From an uncultured Microbacterium sp. (GTDB lineage Bacteria > Actinomycetota > Actinomycetes > Actinomycetales > Microbacteriaceae), in NCBI GenBank assembly GCA_913774665.1, contig CAJYHN010000001.1:186001-250000 (forward strand): a stretch of DNA of 64,000 nucleotides. The letters are read 5' to 3'. Positions 16,549-26,280 of this stretch are shown here, piece by piece. Both the position numbers and the translations under genes were made by a program. Under the pieces are notes generated by a model. It did not search any database and was not told the origin of the DNA. It saw nothing but the letters and a program-made list of their open reading frames with translations. Numbering within the stretch: the first letter of the stretch is position 1; every line of letters begins with the position of its first letter.

Positions 16549-17313
16549 CTACTGCGGCGCTTCGACCCGGGTGGCCCGAGCCGGGCTCGTCAGCGGCGTG
16601 CGCTCCCGCAAAGCTGCGACCAGCGCGTCGTCCCATCGCCCCGGCTCGGCGAGGGTCGCTTCGCGCACGTCCACACCGTCGGGCCCGACGCTCACCGCAC
16701 AGACCAGGAGCGACTCGAGGACGAGCCCGTCATGGGCGTCCCGTCGCAGGATCGACGACTCGGGATCGTGCGTCGCCTCCTCGATCACGCCGAGCCACGG
16801 CATCCACCAGTCCGAGTCGGCCCCCGTGCCGGCCGCGCGGAACGCGTCGAGCCACCGCGCGATGCGCGGGGTTCCCGGGTCGTCGACGGCGTGGTGGGCG
16901 ACCATGTGCGTGCCCGGGGTGAGGGCGGTGCGACGCGAGACCACACCGTCCCACTCCACGAGGTGCGCACCCGCGGCATCCACCTCGACGAGGTTGAACC
17001 CCCGCGTTGCCGGACGATCCGGGATGCCGACCCCCACCGCATCGAGGGGCACAGCGCCCCGACTGACGAGGCCGTTGTCGGCACGGCCGGAGAGGTCTTC
17101 GCGGTTGAGCAGAACAGCGAGCCGGTGAGCCGCCGGGTCGAGGGCCAGCCACGCTCCTCCGGCCCGGTCATCGCGCACGCCCCAGACGCCGTCGCGCTCG
17201 GGCCACCAGGCACCGATGCCCCGCCAGGGGCGGTCGCGGTCCTCATCGCGGACCGCGAGCACCCGCACGGGCTCACCGGGAGCCGTGGGAACGTCGATCA
17301 CGACCGTGCACAT
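16549..17313 (-). CDS. NRDE (TANGO2-like) family protein
   Basis: 254 residues starting MCT, the family's invariant second-position Cys, with NRDE-type sequence NREDLSG (~88) and RGFNLVEVD and TPGTHMVAHHAVDDP segments. NRDE/TANGO2 proteins are related to Ntn-hydrolases; their bacterial function is not settled. The frame stays open far upstream through a GC-rich repeat array, but ATG 17313 is right: TAGCGT lies 7 nt before it (leaderless) and Cys2 is conserved. It is adjacent to tRNA-Arg and divergent from coaBC. Confidence 0.8.
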   Translation of the reverse strand: MCTVVIDVPTAPGEPVRVLAVRDEDRDRPWRGIGAWWPERDGVWGVRDDRAGGAWLALDPAAHRLAVLLNREDLSGRADNGLVSRGAVPLDAVGVGIPDRPATRGFNLVEVDAAGAHLVEWDGVVSRRTALTPGTHMVAHHAVDDPGTPRIARWLDAFRAAGTGADSDWWMPWLGVIEEATHDPESSILRRDAHDGLVLESLLVCAVSVGPDGVDVREATLAEPGRWDDALVAALRERTPLTSPARATRVEAPQ

Positions 17314-17340
17314 TCCGACAACGCTACCCGCGCGGGGCGC

Positions 17341-17562
17341 GAACCGGGGCGGGCCGCGGACGCGGCGCGCGAGGCACGAACCAGGGCGGGCCGCGGACGC
17401 CCCGTGCGGGGCGCGAACCGGGACGGGCCGCGGACGCCCCGCGCGAGGCACGAACCAGGGCCGGCCGCGGACGCCCCGCGCGAGGCACGAACCAGGGCGG
17501 GCCGCGGACGCCCCACGCGAGGCACGAACCGGGGCGGGCGGCGGACGCCCCGTGCGGCGACC
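17341..17562. repeat. 37-bp tandem repeat (minisatellite), six copies
   Basis: Six units of exactly 37 bp begin at 17341, 17378, 17415, 17452, 17489 and 17526, each starting GAACC and containing a GGCCGCGGACGC-type core (slightly altered in the last copy) and, in most, GCGCGAGGCAC at the end. Units differ at a few positions. The array is intergenic, between the NRDE gene and coaBC, and has no spacers. The unit is not a multiple of three, which argues against a coding role. The remaining intergenic DNA to 17674 shows nothing else distinct. Confidence 0.95.
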
Positions 17563-17674
17563 CGGGTCCGCCACGAGAACAGGCCGCCCGCCTTCGGAAC
17601 CGCCTGTTCTCCCCCCTCCCTGTGTTCTCGTCGCACCGCCCCCGTCGCGGACGCCGACCTGGAAGACTGGGACG

Positions 17675-18877
17675 ATGTTCGTCGTCGTGGGAGTGACCGG
17701 GGGCATCGCCGCCTACAAGACCGTGAGTCTCGTGCGCCTGCTCGTGAAGGCGGGTCATGAGGTGCACGTGATCCCGACCGCGGACGCCCTGCGTTTCGTC
17801 GGCGTGCCCACGTGGGAGGCCCTCAGCCGCAACCCCGTGACGACTTCCGTGCACGACGACGTCGCGCGCGTCCGGCACGTCGCGCTGGGCCAGTCCGCCG
17901 ACCTCGTCATCGTCGCCCCCGCCACCGCGAATACTCTCGCCGCCATGACGGCGGGGCTGGCATCCGACCTGCTCGGCACGACTCTGCTTGCGACGACCGC
18001 TCCGGTCGTCGTCGCCCCGGCCATGCACACCGAGATGTGGCGGCATCCCGCGACCGTCCACAACATGGACGTCCTGCGCTCCCGCGGCGTGCACGTGGTC
18101 GGACCGGCCGACGGCGTCCTCACGGGCGGCGACTCGGGCCCCGGGCGCATGTCGGAGCCCGAAGAGATCGTCGCCGCGGCCCTCGCTCTCGTCGGCCGCC
18201 CGCGCGACCTCGAGGGGCTGTCGATCGTCGTGAGCGCCGGGGGGACGCGCGAGCCCATCGATCCCGTGCGGTTCCTCGGGAACCGCTCGAGCGGTCGGCA
18301 GGGCGTGGCGATCGCCCAGGCCGCCGCTGACCGGGGCGCCCGCGTGACTCTCGTCGCCGCGCACCTCGACGCGGACGTGCGCCCCGACCCTCGCGTCGAC
18401 GTGATCGCCGCCGGGACCGCTGAGGAGGTGGGACAGGCGATGGATGCCGTTGCCCCCGACGCCGACGTGATCGTCATGGCCGCGGCTGTCGCCGACTACT
18501 CCGTCGCCGCGGTGTCGGAACACAAGCTCCGGAAGCAGGACTCCCCTGGCGGCCTCACGCTCGAGCTTCGCGAGAACCGCGACATCCTCGCCGGACTCGC
18601 GACCGCGCGCCGCCCCGGGCAGACGATCGTCGGGTTCGCGGCCGAGACCGTGGCCGACGATGCGGAGCTGCGGGAGCGCGCTCGAGCGAAGGCGGCGCGC
18701 AAGGGCGTCGATCTGCTGGCGGCCAATGCCGTGGGCTGGACGCGCGGGTTCGAGTCGATGGACAACGCGCTGACGATCGTCGACGCCGCGGGTGAGATCG
18801 TGGCGATCGCCTCGGGCTCGAAGGACGACACGGCGCACGCTCTGCTGGACGCGATCATGACGTCGCGCGGCCGCTGA
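17675..18877 (+). CDS. coaBC: Bifunctional phosphopantothenoylcysteine decarboxylase / phosphopantothenate-cysteine ligase
   Basis: 400 residues, standard length. The N-terminal flavoprotein CoaC domain starts VVVGVTGGIAAYKTVSLVR and has the substrate clamp APAMHTEMW (~125), the actinobacterial variant of AMNxxMW. The C-terminal CoaB domain starts IVVSAGGTREPIDPVRFLGNRSSG and contains the KLRK nucleotide-binding segment. It makes 4'-phosphopantetheine precursors of CoA. There is no Shine-Dalgarno; AAGACT lies 6 nt upstream of the ATG, consistent with a leaderless start. The upstream open frame through the 37-bp repeats is not coding. Confidence 0.95.
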   Translation: MFVVVGVTGGIAAYKTVSLVRLLVKAGHEVHVIPTADALRFVGVPTWEALSRNPVTTSVHDDVARVRHVALGQSADLVIVAPATANTLAAMTAGLASDLLGTTLLATTAPVVVAPAMHTEMWRHPATVHNMDVLRSRGVHVVGPADGVLTGGDSGPGRMSEPEEIVAAALALVGRPRDLEGLSIVVSAGGTREPIDPVRFLGNRSSGRQGVAIAQAAADRGARVTLVAAHLDADVRPDPRVDVIAAGTAEEVGQAMDAVAPDADVIVMAAAVADYSVAAVSEHKLRKQDSPGGLTLELRENRDILAGLATARRPGQTIVGFAAETVADDAELRERARAKAARKGVDLLAANAVGWTRGFESMDNALTIVDAAGEIVAIASGSKDDTAHALLDAIMTSRGR

Positions 18878-18890
18878 GTCGGGCCGAACA

Positions 18891-18923
18891 CCGACCGTCG
18901 AGGCGGCACGCCCCGACGGTCGG
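18891..18923. terminator. Bidirectional terminator between coaBC and peroxiredoxin gene
   Basis: CCGACCGTCG (18891-18900) and CGACGGTCGG (18914-18923) form a perfect 10-bp stem with a 13-nt loop, between two converging stop codons. Confidence 0.7.
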
Positions 18924-18929
18924 CTTCGG

Positions 18930-19595
18930 TCAGTCGTTGCCGAGACCGTCGACCGCTCTCACGATGGCGGCGACCTCGGTGCGCGTGGTGTAGTCGACGT
19001 GGACGTCGGCGAAGCGGATGCGTCCCGCTCGGTCGATCACGTACACGGAGGGGAAAGGAACCCGCGCCGTCGCGTCGGCGTTGCTGTCCGACACGGCGAA
19101 GCCGAGTTCGGTGTGGGCCTCCTGCGCGTGCGCGCTCGGCTCGGTGACGATGCCGAACCGGTCCGCCAGGACGTTGCCGGGATCCGAGAGGACGGTGAAT
19201 CCGAGAGCACCGTTGGTCTGGCTCTGAGCGGTGCCGTCGGGGGTCTGAGGCGAGATCGCAACGAGCTGTGCCCCGCGCTCCTCGAGCGCCGGCAGGAGCT
19301 CGAGTTGGTAGGTGCGCAGAGTGATGTTGCAGTACGGACACCACGCTCCGCGGTAGAAGACGACGACGGTCACGGAGCCCTCGCGTACGGAGGAGAACGT
19401 GACTGTTTCACCGGCGGCGGTGAGCAGGTCGGCGTCGGGAGCGGTGTCATCCGCGCCTCGCGCTCCGGCCGGCACGCCGGCCGCACGGAGTTCGCTTTGC
19501 TCGTCGGAGAAGACGGTGGCGAGACGATCGCCGATCTGCGCCTCGAACCCGGCGTTGAAGTCATCGACCCGCTGGGCGATGGATGGTGTGGACAT
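18930..19595 (-). CDS. Peroxiredoxin-like protein (AhpC/TSA family)
   Basis: 221 residues. A thioredoxin fold with VVVFYRGAWCPYCNITLRTYQLELLPALEERG carries a WCPYC motif, so both a peroxidatic Cys and a resolving Cys three residues later are present. It resembles the AhpC/TSA redoxin group that reduces peroxides at the expense of thiols. An N-terminal ~75-residue helical region precedes the domain. GGGGAGG lies 8 nt upstream of ATG 19595. It is convergent with coaBC and stands alone. Confidence 0.8.
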   Translation of the reverse strand: MSTPSIAQRVDDFNAGFEAQIGDRLATVFSDEQSELRAAGVPAGARGADDTAPDADLLTAAGETVTFSSVREGSVTVVVFYRGAWCPYCNITLRTYQLELLPALEERGAQLVAISPQTPDGTAQSQTNGALGFTVLSDPGNVLADRFGIVTEPSAHAQEAHTELGFAVSDSNADATARVPFPSVYVIDRAGRIRFADVHVDYTTRTEVAAIVRAVDGLGND

Positions 19596-19724
19596 GTGTG
19601 GCCTCCCCGGCAAAACCGACATCGGGCGTCGGTTCGAGGAGCGTATGTCGGTCGGGGCGGCCCCGGGGCGACGCTGTCGCGCAGCGGAACACAGCGTCAT
19701 AGAGCGTCATCGACGATCACCGGG

Positions 19725-19758
19725 GGGGGGGCGCCGCCGAACGGACCGGCGCCCCCCC
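19725..19758 (-). terminator. Terminator of the DUF2510 gene
   Basis: A perfect 12-bp stem, GGGGGGGCGCCG (19725-19736) with CGGCGCCCCCCC (19747-19758), lies just after the stop of the minus-strand DUF2510 gene, next to a run of ten G. Confidence 0.7.
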
Positions 19759-19763
19759 TCGCG

Positions 19764-21131
19764 TCAGTAGCCGTAGCTGGGCGAGAACTCGCCGATGAGA
19801 GTGGTTATCTGCGACACGAGGATGACGGCCCACACGACGAACGCGATGACCACGGCGACGTTGACCGCGATGGACGCCCAGATCGGGCCGAGGCCGGAGC
19901 CCGTGCGGCGACGCAGGATCACACCGCGACCGATGATGTAGACCAGGCCCGAGCCGATCGCCAGCACGAAGAAGCTGAAAGCCCAGTGGAACGGGCGATC
20001 CACACCGCGCGAACGCAATTGCCGCCAGTCGAGGAAGGCGAACAGAACCGTCAGCGCCGAGACGACGATGCTCACCACCGACGTCACCACGGTGATCAAC
20101 GCGGTCGCGGCGTTCGTGCCGGCCATCGACGCCGGGCCCGAGTCGTACGAGTACACGCCGGCGTAGAAGGCGTCACGGAAGAACGACGACCAGTCGAAGA
20201 CCACCACTCCGAGCAGGCTGAGCACCGGCAAGAAGACCATGAGCCACACCCACACGGTGTTGGTCTTGATGTCGCGACGAGGAGCGGCGGTGTCATAGGA
20301 CACCGGGGGCGCGCTCGGGTAGCCCGGGCCCGCGGCGTAGCCGGCCCCGGCCGCGCCGGCGGCGTATGCCGAACCGGAGGGGTACGACGCAGCGGTGGAG
20401 GAAGCCGGGGCGCCCGGGAAGGCCGGGGCCGACGTGTAGGCCGGGGCGGTGGGCGGAGCCACGGGAGAGGTGGGCGGGGCCACGGGGGCGGTGGGCGGGG
20501 CCACGGGCGGCACGCCTGCGCCGGCGGCTGCCCCGGCGGCGGAGTACCCCGAATCCGGAGCCGCCGAGGACGCGGCGTCGTCCGACGCCGAGCCGTACGA
20601 CGCCGAGTCGCGCGTGGCGGACTCGGACGCTGCGTAGCCATGCGCGACGGAGTCATGCGAGGCGGACTCGTGCGCGGCGGACTCGTGCGCGGCGGAGTCG
20701 TGTGGAGCACGGGCCGCGGGCTCGGAGGCGGTGAGCGGAGTGGCAGCATCGTGCGCGCCATCGTGGCCGAGCGTGTCGTGGCTGTCCGCACCGCCCGCAG
20801 CGTACGCCGACGGGGCTTCGTGCGTCGGTGCGCCCTCGTGCGCCGGAGCGCCGACCGACGCTCCCTCGTGCGCCGTCCCTGCGGAGTTCTCCTGCGGTTC
20901 GAGGCTCGACGAGATGTCCTGCGACGAGATGTCGTGCGACGATCCCTCGGTGGCCGCGGCGCCCTGGGCCGCCGAGCTGTCGCCGGGTTGCGGCGCGGCG
21001 TCGTGCACCGCTGCGGATTCCGTGGCGGAGCGCACCTCGTCGGTCCAGCCGGTGCCGTTCCAGCGGCGCAGGCCGCCGCCGCCGGCGGGGTCGGGATACC
21101 AGCCGTCGGGCGGAGTGGGAGTGTCGGTCAT
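19764..21131 (-). CDS. DUF2510 membrane protein with long disordered linker
   Basis: 455 residues. The N-terminal ~30 residues are a DUF2510 motif (DGWYPDPAGGGGLRRWNGTGWT). Residues ~35-265 are low-complexity: acidic His/Ser/Ala repeats (HESAAHES-type) and three VAPPT(A/S)P repeats (~200-222). The C-terminal ~170 residues contain about four membrane helices (WLMVFLPVLSLLGVVV, LITVVTSVVSIVVSALTVLF, WAFSFFVLAIGSGLVYIIG, SIAVNVAVVIAFVVWAVIL). DUF2510 proteins are widespread in Actinobacteria and mostly uncharacterised. AGGGGAAA precedes ATG 21131. Unknown function. Confidence 0.8.
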   Translation of the reverse strand: MTDTPTPPDGWYPDPAGGGGLRRWNGTGWTDEVRSATESAAVHDAAPQPGDSSAAQGAAATEGSSHDISSQDISSSLEPQENSAGTAHEGASVGAPAHEGAPTHEAPSAYAAGGADSHDTLGHDGAHDAATPLTASEPAARAPHDSAAHESAAHESASHDSVAHGYAASESATRDSASYGSASDDAASSAAPDSGYSAAGAAAGAGVPPVAPPTAPVAPPTSPVAPPTAPAYTSAPAFPGAPASSTAASYPSGSAYAAGAAGAGYAAGPGYPSAPPVSYDTAAPRRDIKTNTVWVWLMVFLPVLSLLGVVVFDWSSFFRDAFYAGVYSYDSGPASMAGTNAATALITVVTSVVSIVVSALTVLFAFLDWRQLRSRGVDRPFHWAFSFFVLAIGSGLVYIIGRGVILRRRTGSGLGPIWASIAVNVAVVIAFVVWAVILVSQITTLIGEFSPSYGY

Positions 21132-21195
21132 GTCGTTTCCCCTGTCAGGTGCGGAACCGGGCGAGATGGCCCGAGTCTAGTGATGGCGTGCGATG

Positions 21196-24100
21196 TCATC
21201 GGAAGTCTCGCGACGCGTGGGACACTCCCACGCGCAGATCGCTGAATCCGTCGGCGACCACGTTGGTCACTCCCTCGACCGAGCGCTCGAGCATCCCGCG
21301 CACGATGAGAGCGGGTGATTCGCGCGCGACGCGGCGGTATCTGTTCCACACGCCGACCGAGCAGATGATGTTCATCAGGCCGTGTTCGTCTTCGAGGTTG
21401 AGGAACGTGATCCCGGATGCCGTGGCCGGCCGCTGTCGGTGCGTGACGAGCCCCGCCACCTCGATGCGCCGGCCGGTTTCGAAGGTGCGGAGCTCGCGCG
21501 AGGTCAGCACCCCGCGGGCATCGAGCGCGGCCCGGAAATGGGTGAGCGGATGGTCGTCCGCCGACAGGCCCGTGGCCCACAGGTCGGATGCGAGGATCTC
21601 GTAGCTCGACGGGTCGGTGAACAGGGGAGGTTGGACGGCCACCAGGGAATCGGGAAGGAACTCCGGACGGTCAAGGGCGGCCGACCCCGACAGCCAGATC
21701 GCCTCGCGCCTCGTGTGACCGAGGCAGTCGAACGCTCCCGCCGTGGCGAGGGCTTCGAGCTGAGCCGTGACCAATCCCGTCCGACGCACGAGGTCGCGCA
21801 GATCGCGGTAGTCGCCGCCGCGCTCCCGCTCGTCGACGATGCGCGCGGCGACCTTGGCTCCGATTCCGGTGACCCCGGCCAGCCCGAGACGCACGGCGAA
21901 ACCCCCGTCGCGGCGATGGGCGAGCGTCTCATCGGCCTCGGCAGGGTCGAACTCGCCCGTCGGCGGCTGACTCGCGTGAGCGCACTCCTCGAGCCCCGTC
22001 GCCGCCCTTCTCGCACGCCGTGGCGCCGAACCCGGTGACGCCGCTCCTGCAGCATCCGCCCCCGCGGCATCCGCCCGTTCTGTTCCCGTCCCTCCTTCCC
22101 GGTCGTCCACGGCCTCGAGGGTCGCCTCGACCCCCGAGCGCAGCAGATCGGGCCGGCGTACCTGCACCCCGTGCCGGCGGGCATCGGCGGTGAGCGTGGC
22201 GGGCGAATAGAACCCCATGGGTTGTGCGCGCAGGAGTCCGGCGAGGAAGGCGGCCGGATAGTGCAGCTTGATCCAGGAGCTGGCGTAGACCAGAAGAGCG
22301 AACGACAGCGAGTGCGACTCGGCGAAACCGAAGTTCGCGAAGGCCTGGATCTTGGCGTAGAGCTCGTCGGCGACCTGGCCCACCAGGCCGTTCTCGGCCA
22401 TACCCGCGTAGAGCGTCTCGCGCAGGGAGTCGATCCGCTCCAGCCCGCGTTTGGATCCCATGGCGCGACGCAGCAGATCGGCGTCTTCGGCGGAGCAGTT
22501 GCCGATGGCCACGGCCATCTGCATGAGCTGCTCTTGGAACACCGGCACTCCCATCGTGCGCGAGAGCACCGGCTCGAGCTTGGGGTGCACATAGGTGATC
22601 GGCTCTTGACCGAGCTTTCGGCGCACGAACGGGTGCACCGCGCCGCCCTGGATCGGGCCGGGGCGGATGAGGGCGATCTGCACCACGAGGTCGTAGAACT
22701 TGCGGGGCTGCAGACGCGGCAGCAACCCCATCTGCGCGCGCGACTCCACCTGGAACACCCCGATCGAGTCGGCCCGGCAGAGCATGTCGTACACCGCCTT
22801 CTCTTCCTTCGGCAGAGTCGACAGTTCCCACTCCTCCCCCGTGGCGTCGCGGATCAGGTCGAAGCAGTACTGCAGGGCCGCGAGCATGCCCAACCCCAGC
22901 AGGTCGAACTTCACCAGTCCCATCCACGCGGCATCGTCCTTGTCCCACTGGATCACCGTGCGGTTCTCCATGCGGGCGTGCTCGATGGGCACGACCTCGC
23001 CCACGGGGCGGTCGGTGAGCACCATTCCCCCGGAGTGGATGCCGAGGTGTCGCGGCGCCTTCAACAGCTCCGACGCGAACTCGATGACCTGGTCGGGGAT
23101 GTCGTGGTCGGCTCCGCTCTCGAGAGTGGCTCCCCACCGCTCGACCTGTTTCGACCAGGCATCCTGTTGGCCCGGGGAGTGCCCGAGCGCACGGGCCATA
23201 TCGCGTACGGCGTTCTTCGGGCGGTACTGGATCACGTTCGCGACCTGCGCCGCTCGTTCACGTCCGTACTCGCCGTAGACCCACTGGATGATCTCTTCGC
23301 GACGGTCGGAATCAAAGTCGACGTCGATGTCGGGCTCTTCGTCGCGCAGGCTCGAGAGAAACCGCTCGAACGGCAGCTTGTAGAAGATCGAGTCGACGGC
23401 GGTGATGTCGAGCAGATAGCAGACCGCGCTGTTCGCGGCCGAACCGCGTCCCTGACACAGGATGCCGCGCCGCCGCGCCTCGGCCACGATGCCGTAGACG
23501 ATGAGGAAGTAGCCCGGAAAGTCCTTCATCTCGATCACCTCGAGCTCGCGCTCGATGCGTCGCCGGTCGTCATCGGACAGATTCGGGTATTTGCGCGGTA
23601 CGGCCGCCCAGACCAGGTGTCGCAACCACGACATGGGCGTGTGCCCCTCGGGTACCTTCTGCTTCGGCAGGGCGGGCTTGGCCCGACGTAACGGAAAAGC
23701 GATCTCGTCAGCGAGCTCGACCGTGCGCGCCACCGCTCCCGGGTACCGCCGGAACCGCGCCGCCATCTCGACACCCGAACGCAGATGCGCCCCGGCGTGG
23801 GAGGGGAGCCAGCCGTCGAGCTCATCGAGACCGCGGTTCGCCCGCACCGCGGCGACGGCGGCGGCCAACAATTCTTTCTGCGGAGCCGCGTAGTGCACGT
23901 TGTTGGTGGCGAGGATCGGCAGCCCTCGCTCGGCGGCGAGCGCAGCCAGGACGTCGTTGCGGCGGGAGTCGAGCGGATCGCCGTGATCCATCAGCTCGAC
24001 GTAGACCGCCTCGGCGCCGAACAGGTCGACGAGGGCGTCGAGTTCACGCGCGGCTCCGGCCGGCCCCTCGAAGGCGAGCGCCTGGCGCACCGCCCCTTTG

Positions 24101-24693
24101 CGGCATCCGGTGAGCACCGCCCACTGCGGGTCGCCCGGTCCTCCGGCTCGTTCGGCGAGGTCGTCGAGGTCGTAGACCGGCCGGCCCTTCTCTGCGCCGG
24201 TCAGCTGCGCGTGGGTGATGGCGGCGGCGAGGCGATGATAGCCCTCCTCCTGACGGGCGAGGACCAGCAGGTGCGAGCCGGTCGGGTCCGCCTCCCCGTT
24301 CTGGGGGCCGGGGAGCCCGAGCGACAACTCCGCGCCGAAGACGGTGTTCACTGCGCGTTGTTCGGCCGCCTCGGCGAACCGCACGATGCCGTAGAAGCCG
24401 TCGTGATCGGTGAGGGCGAGGGCGTGCAGCCCCAAGCGCTCGGCCTCCTCGACGAGTTCTTCGGGTGAGGATGCGCCGTCGAGGAACGAGTACGACGAGT
24501 GCGCGTGGAGCTCGGCGTAGGGCACCGTATCGGTGGGCCGCTCGATCGAGGGCGGTACGTAGGCTCCGCGTTTGTGCGACCAGGCGGGACTGTCACCGCC
24601 GTCGCCGTTCGGCGGTGCACCGGTGGGTCTGCGGGCGTCGCTGAGAATACGCTCGAGCTCCGACCACTTCACGGGAGGGTTGGTCCAGCCCAT
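21196..24693 (-). CDS. dnaE2: Error-prone DNA polymerase III alpha-type (DnaE2/ImuC)
   Basis: 1165 residues. The PHP domain begins AELHAHSSYSFLDGAS (~60), and the polymerase palm contains the catalytic PDIDVDFDSDRREE motif (~440) followed by QVANVIQYRPKNAVRDMARALG. Helix-hairpin-helix and OB-fold regions (EVAGLVTHRQRPATASGITF) follow. DnaE2 extends across lesions in the SOS mutasome with ImuA' and ImuB. It lies 40 bp downstream of imuB with its own GAAGAAGGGG site. A Gly/Ala-rich insertion (~870-920) is probably disordered. Confidence 0.95.
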   Translation of the reverse strand: MGWTNPPVKWSELERILSDARRPTGAPPNGDGGDSPAWSHKRGAYVPPSIERPTDTVPYAELHAHSSYSFLDGASSPEELVEEAERLGLHALALTDHDGFYGIVRFAEAAEQRAVNTVFGAELSLGLPGPQNGEADPTGSHLLVLARQEEGYHRLAAAITHAQLTGAEKGRPVYDLDDLAERAGGPGDPQWAVLTGCRKGAVRQALAFEGPAGAARELDALVDLFGAEAVYVELMDHGDPLDSRRNDVLAALAAERGLPILATNNVHYAAPQKELLAAAVAAVRANRGLDELDGWLPSHAGAHLRSGVEMAARFRRYPGAVARTVELADEIAFPLRRAKPALPKQKVPEGHTPMSWLRHLVWAAVPRKYPNLSDDDRRRIERELEVIEMKDFPGYFLIVYGIVAEARRRGILCQGRGSAANSAVCYLLDITAVDSIFYKLPFERFLSSLRDEEPDIDVDFDSDRREEIIQWVYGEYGRERAAQVANVIQYRPKNAVRDMARALGHSPGQQDAWSKQVERWGATLESGADHDIPDQVIEFASELLKAPRHLGIHSGGMVLTDRPVGEVVPIEHARMENRTVIQWDKDDAAWMGLVKFDLLGLGMLAALQYCFDLIRDATGEEWELSTLPKEEKAVYDMLCRADSIGVFQVESRAQMGLLPRLQPRKFYDLVVQIALIRPGPIQGGAVHPFVRRKLGQEPITYVHPKLEPVLSRTMGVPVFQEQLMQMAVAIGNCSAEDADLLRRAMGSKRGLERIDSLRETLYAGMAENGLVGQVADELYAKIQAFANFGFAESHSLSFALLVYASSWIKLHYPAAFLAGLLRAQPMGFYSPATLTADARRHGVQVRRPDLLRSGVEATLEAVDDREGGTGTERADAAGADAAGAASPGSAPRRARRAATGLEECAHASQPPTGEFDPAEADETLAHRRDGGFAVRLGLAGVTGIGAKVAARIVDERERGGDYRDLRDLVRRTGLVTAQLEALATAGAFDCLGHTRREAIWLSGSAALDRPEFLPDSLVAVQPPLFTDPSSYEILASDLWATGLSADDHPLTHFRAALDARGVLTSRELRTFETGRRIEVAGLVTHRQRPATASGITFLNLEDEHGLMNIICSVGVWNRYRRVARESPALIVRGMLERSVEGVTNVVADGFSDLRVGVSHASRDFR

Positions 24694-24732
24694 CAGCGTG
24701 CCCCCTTCTTCGGACCGGGGGTGCGCCGAGCT

Positions 24733-26280
24733 TCAGTCATAGCGTCCCTCCGCTCTCCACTCGCCCTCTTCGACCACCAGCAACCACGCACCCCCATCGG
24801 CGTCGACCACCTGGAACCGGTGAGCCTTGCGCGCCCGCAGGGCGTCCCACCCCCGCTCGCTGATCGGCCAGGGACCCGCCCACTCGCTGATGCGGCGTCG
24901 TTGTCCGGCGGTCTCGAGGACGGCCGGCGGGGCACTCAGCGCGTCGCGCTCGCCCACCGTGACCGGCGCGCCGGCGATATCGGTGACCCCCACCAGACGC
25001 GGCTCCGGATAGACGGTGGCGGGCAGAGGGTCGGGGAGGCTGCCCGGCCACGGCCGCGTCCGCACCTTCTCGGTGATCGCCCGATCGCCCCACGGCACCA
25101 GCACCTGACGCTCGGCGAGCCAGCGTCCACCGCCGATCGTCGGAGTCACCACGCCGCGGTGACCGAGCATCGCCTGGACGCGAGAAAGAGCGTGGTGCAC
25201 GCGCTCGTCGGGGCCGGCCCCGAACAGCCCCCTGGCGTGGTGCGCCGCGGCATCGACGGCCTCCGGCTCGATGTGCACTCCCGCGACCCCGCTCCCGAAG
25301 ATGCCCTGCGCGTCTTCGGCGAGCTGCCAGCGCACGCGATCGACCACCCCGGCGGCGTCGAACGAACCGGGGTGCAGCCACACGCGCTCGCTGCGTTCTC
25401 CGCGTTCGCCCGTGAGCACGACGCGCAGCTCGGTGCACACCAGATCGTGCACGCCGAGCTGGGCGATGAACTCCTCAGCGGCGACACGCATACCGAAGGC
25501 GACCTGGTCGGCGAGCTCGAGGGGCGGTTCGAAGGCGACGTCGCGGTGCAACTCGGGAGGGGGTGTCCGCGGCTGCACCGGCTGCGAATCGAGCCCCCCG
25601 GCGAGGGCGTGCAGGCGAACCCCCCTCTCGCCGAACCGTTCCCGCACCCGCTCGACCTGGAGTCCCGCGAGCTCGCCCAGGGTGTGCACTCCCAATCGAG
25701 ACAGCAGGCTGCCGAACTCGGCGTCGTCGAGGGTCGCGATCGACAGGGGCGCGAGGAAGGCCCCGGCCCCACCCGGCTCGACGATGCGGACCGGGTCGTC
25801 ATCAGGTGCCGTCCGAGCCGCCTGCTCCGCCGTGAATACCCCATCGGCGACACTCGCGCGCACGCCCCCGAACCCCTCGTCGTCGAGCTGCCGGATCAGC
25901 ATGTGCGCCGCCTCGACCTCGCCGCCGTAATAGCGCGCCGGCCCCCGTGCGCGGAGGGCGCAGAGGCCGGGTCGTACGACCTGCACACCGGGAGCGCGCT
26001 CCTCGATCCGGGCGACGACCGGGGCGAACGCTCGTGCATCTCGCACGGGGTCGGCCGGCACCACCTGCAGTCCCGGGCACAGCGCTTGTGCGTCGCGGCG
26101 CTTCTGTCCGCGGCGCACGCCCTGCGCCCGGGCGGCCCACGAGCAGGCGACGACGACATTGTGCGAGAACACCGCCACAGCGGCATCCGGCCGGGGAGGA
26201 CTCACGGCCTCGTTCGCGAACGCGGTGATGGGCCAGTCGGGGAACCACAGCACGAGGCTGCGCGTGGGGGCCTGCATCAT
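24733..26280 (-). CDS. imuB: ImuB, Y-family polymerase-like mutasome hub
   Basis: 515 residues. It begins LVLWFPDWPITAF and has a Y-family fold (ARAQGVRRGQKRRDAQALCPGL), but the catalytic carboxylates of true Y-family polymerases are not evident, as expected for ImuB. The C-terminal half contains ERQVLVPWGDRAITEKVRTRPWPGSLPDPLPATVYPEP-type sequence typical of ImuB. It links DnaE2, ImuA' and the beta clamp. ATG 26280 overlaps the imuA' stop (ATGA). A long open frame extends upstream in the wrong context. Confidence 0.92.
   Translation of the reverse strand: MMQAPTRSLVLWFPDWPITAFANEAVSPPRPDAAVAVFSHNVVVACSWAARAQGVRRGQKRRDAQALCPGLQVVPADPVRDARAFAPVVARIEERAPGVQVVRPGLCALRARGPARYYGGEVEAAHMLIRQLDDEGFGGVRASVADGVFTAEQAARTAPDDDPVRIVEPGGAGAFLAPLSIATLDDAEFGSLLSRLGVHTLGELAGLQVERVRERFGERGVRLHALAGGLDSQPVQPRTPPPELHRDVAFEPPLELADQVAFGMRVAAEEFIAQLGVHDLVCTELRVVLTGERGERSERVWLHPGSFDAAGVVDRVRWQLAEDAQGIFGSGVAGVHIEPEAVDAAAHHARGLFGAGPDERVHHALSRVQAMLGHRGVVTPTIGGGRWLAERQVLVPWGDRAITEKVRTRPWPGSLPDPLPATVYPEPRLVGVTDIAGAPVTVGERDALSAPPAVLETAGQRRRISEWAGPWPISERGWDALRARKAHRFQVVDADGGAWLLVVEEGEWRAEGRYD

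Noticed and set aside
17341-17562. 37-bp repeats as a CRISPR array
   Set aside because: Units are contiguous with no spacers, units are diverged, and no cas gene is nearby.
16549-17706. NRDE protein extended by ~130 residues at its N-terminus
   Set aside because: The extension is the 37-bp repeat read through; the conserved MCT start and -10 box at 17321-17326 fix the start at 17313.
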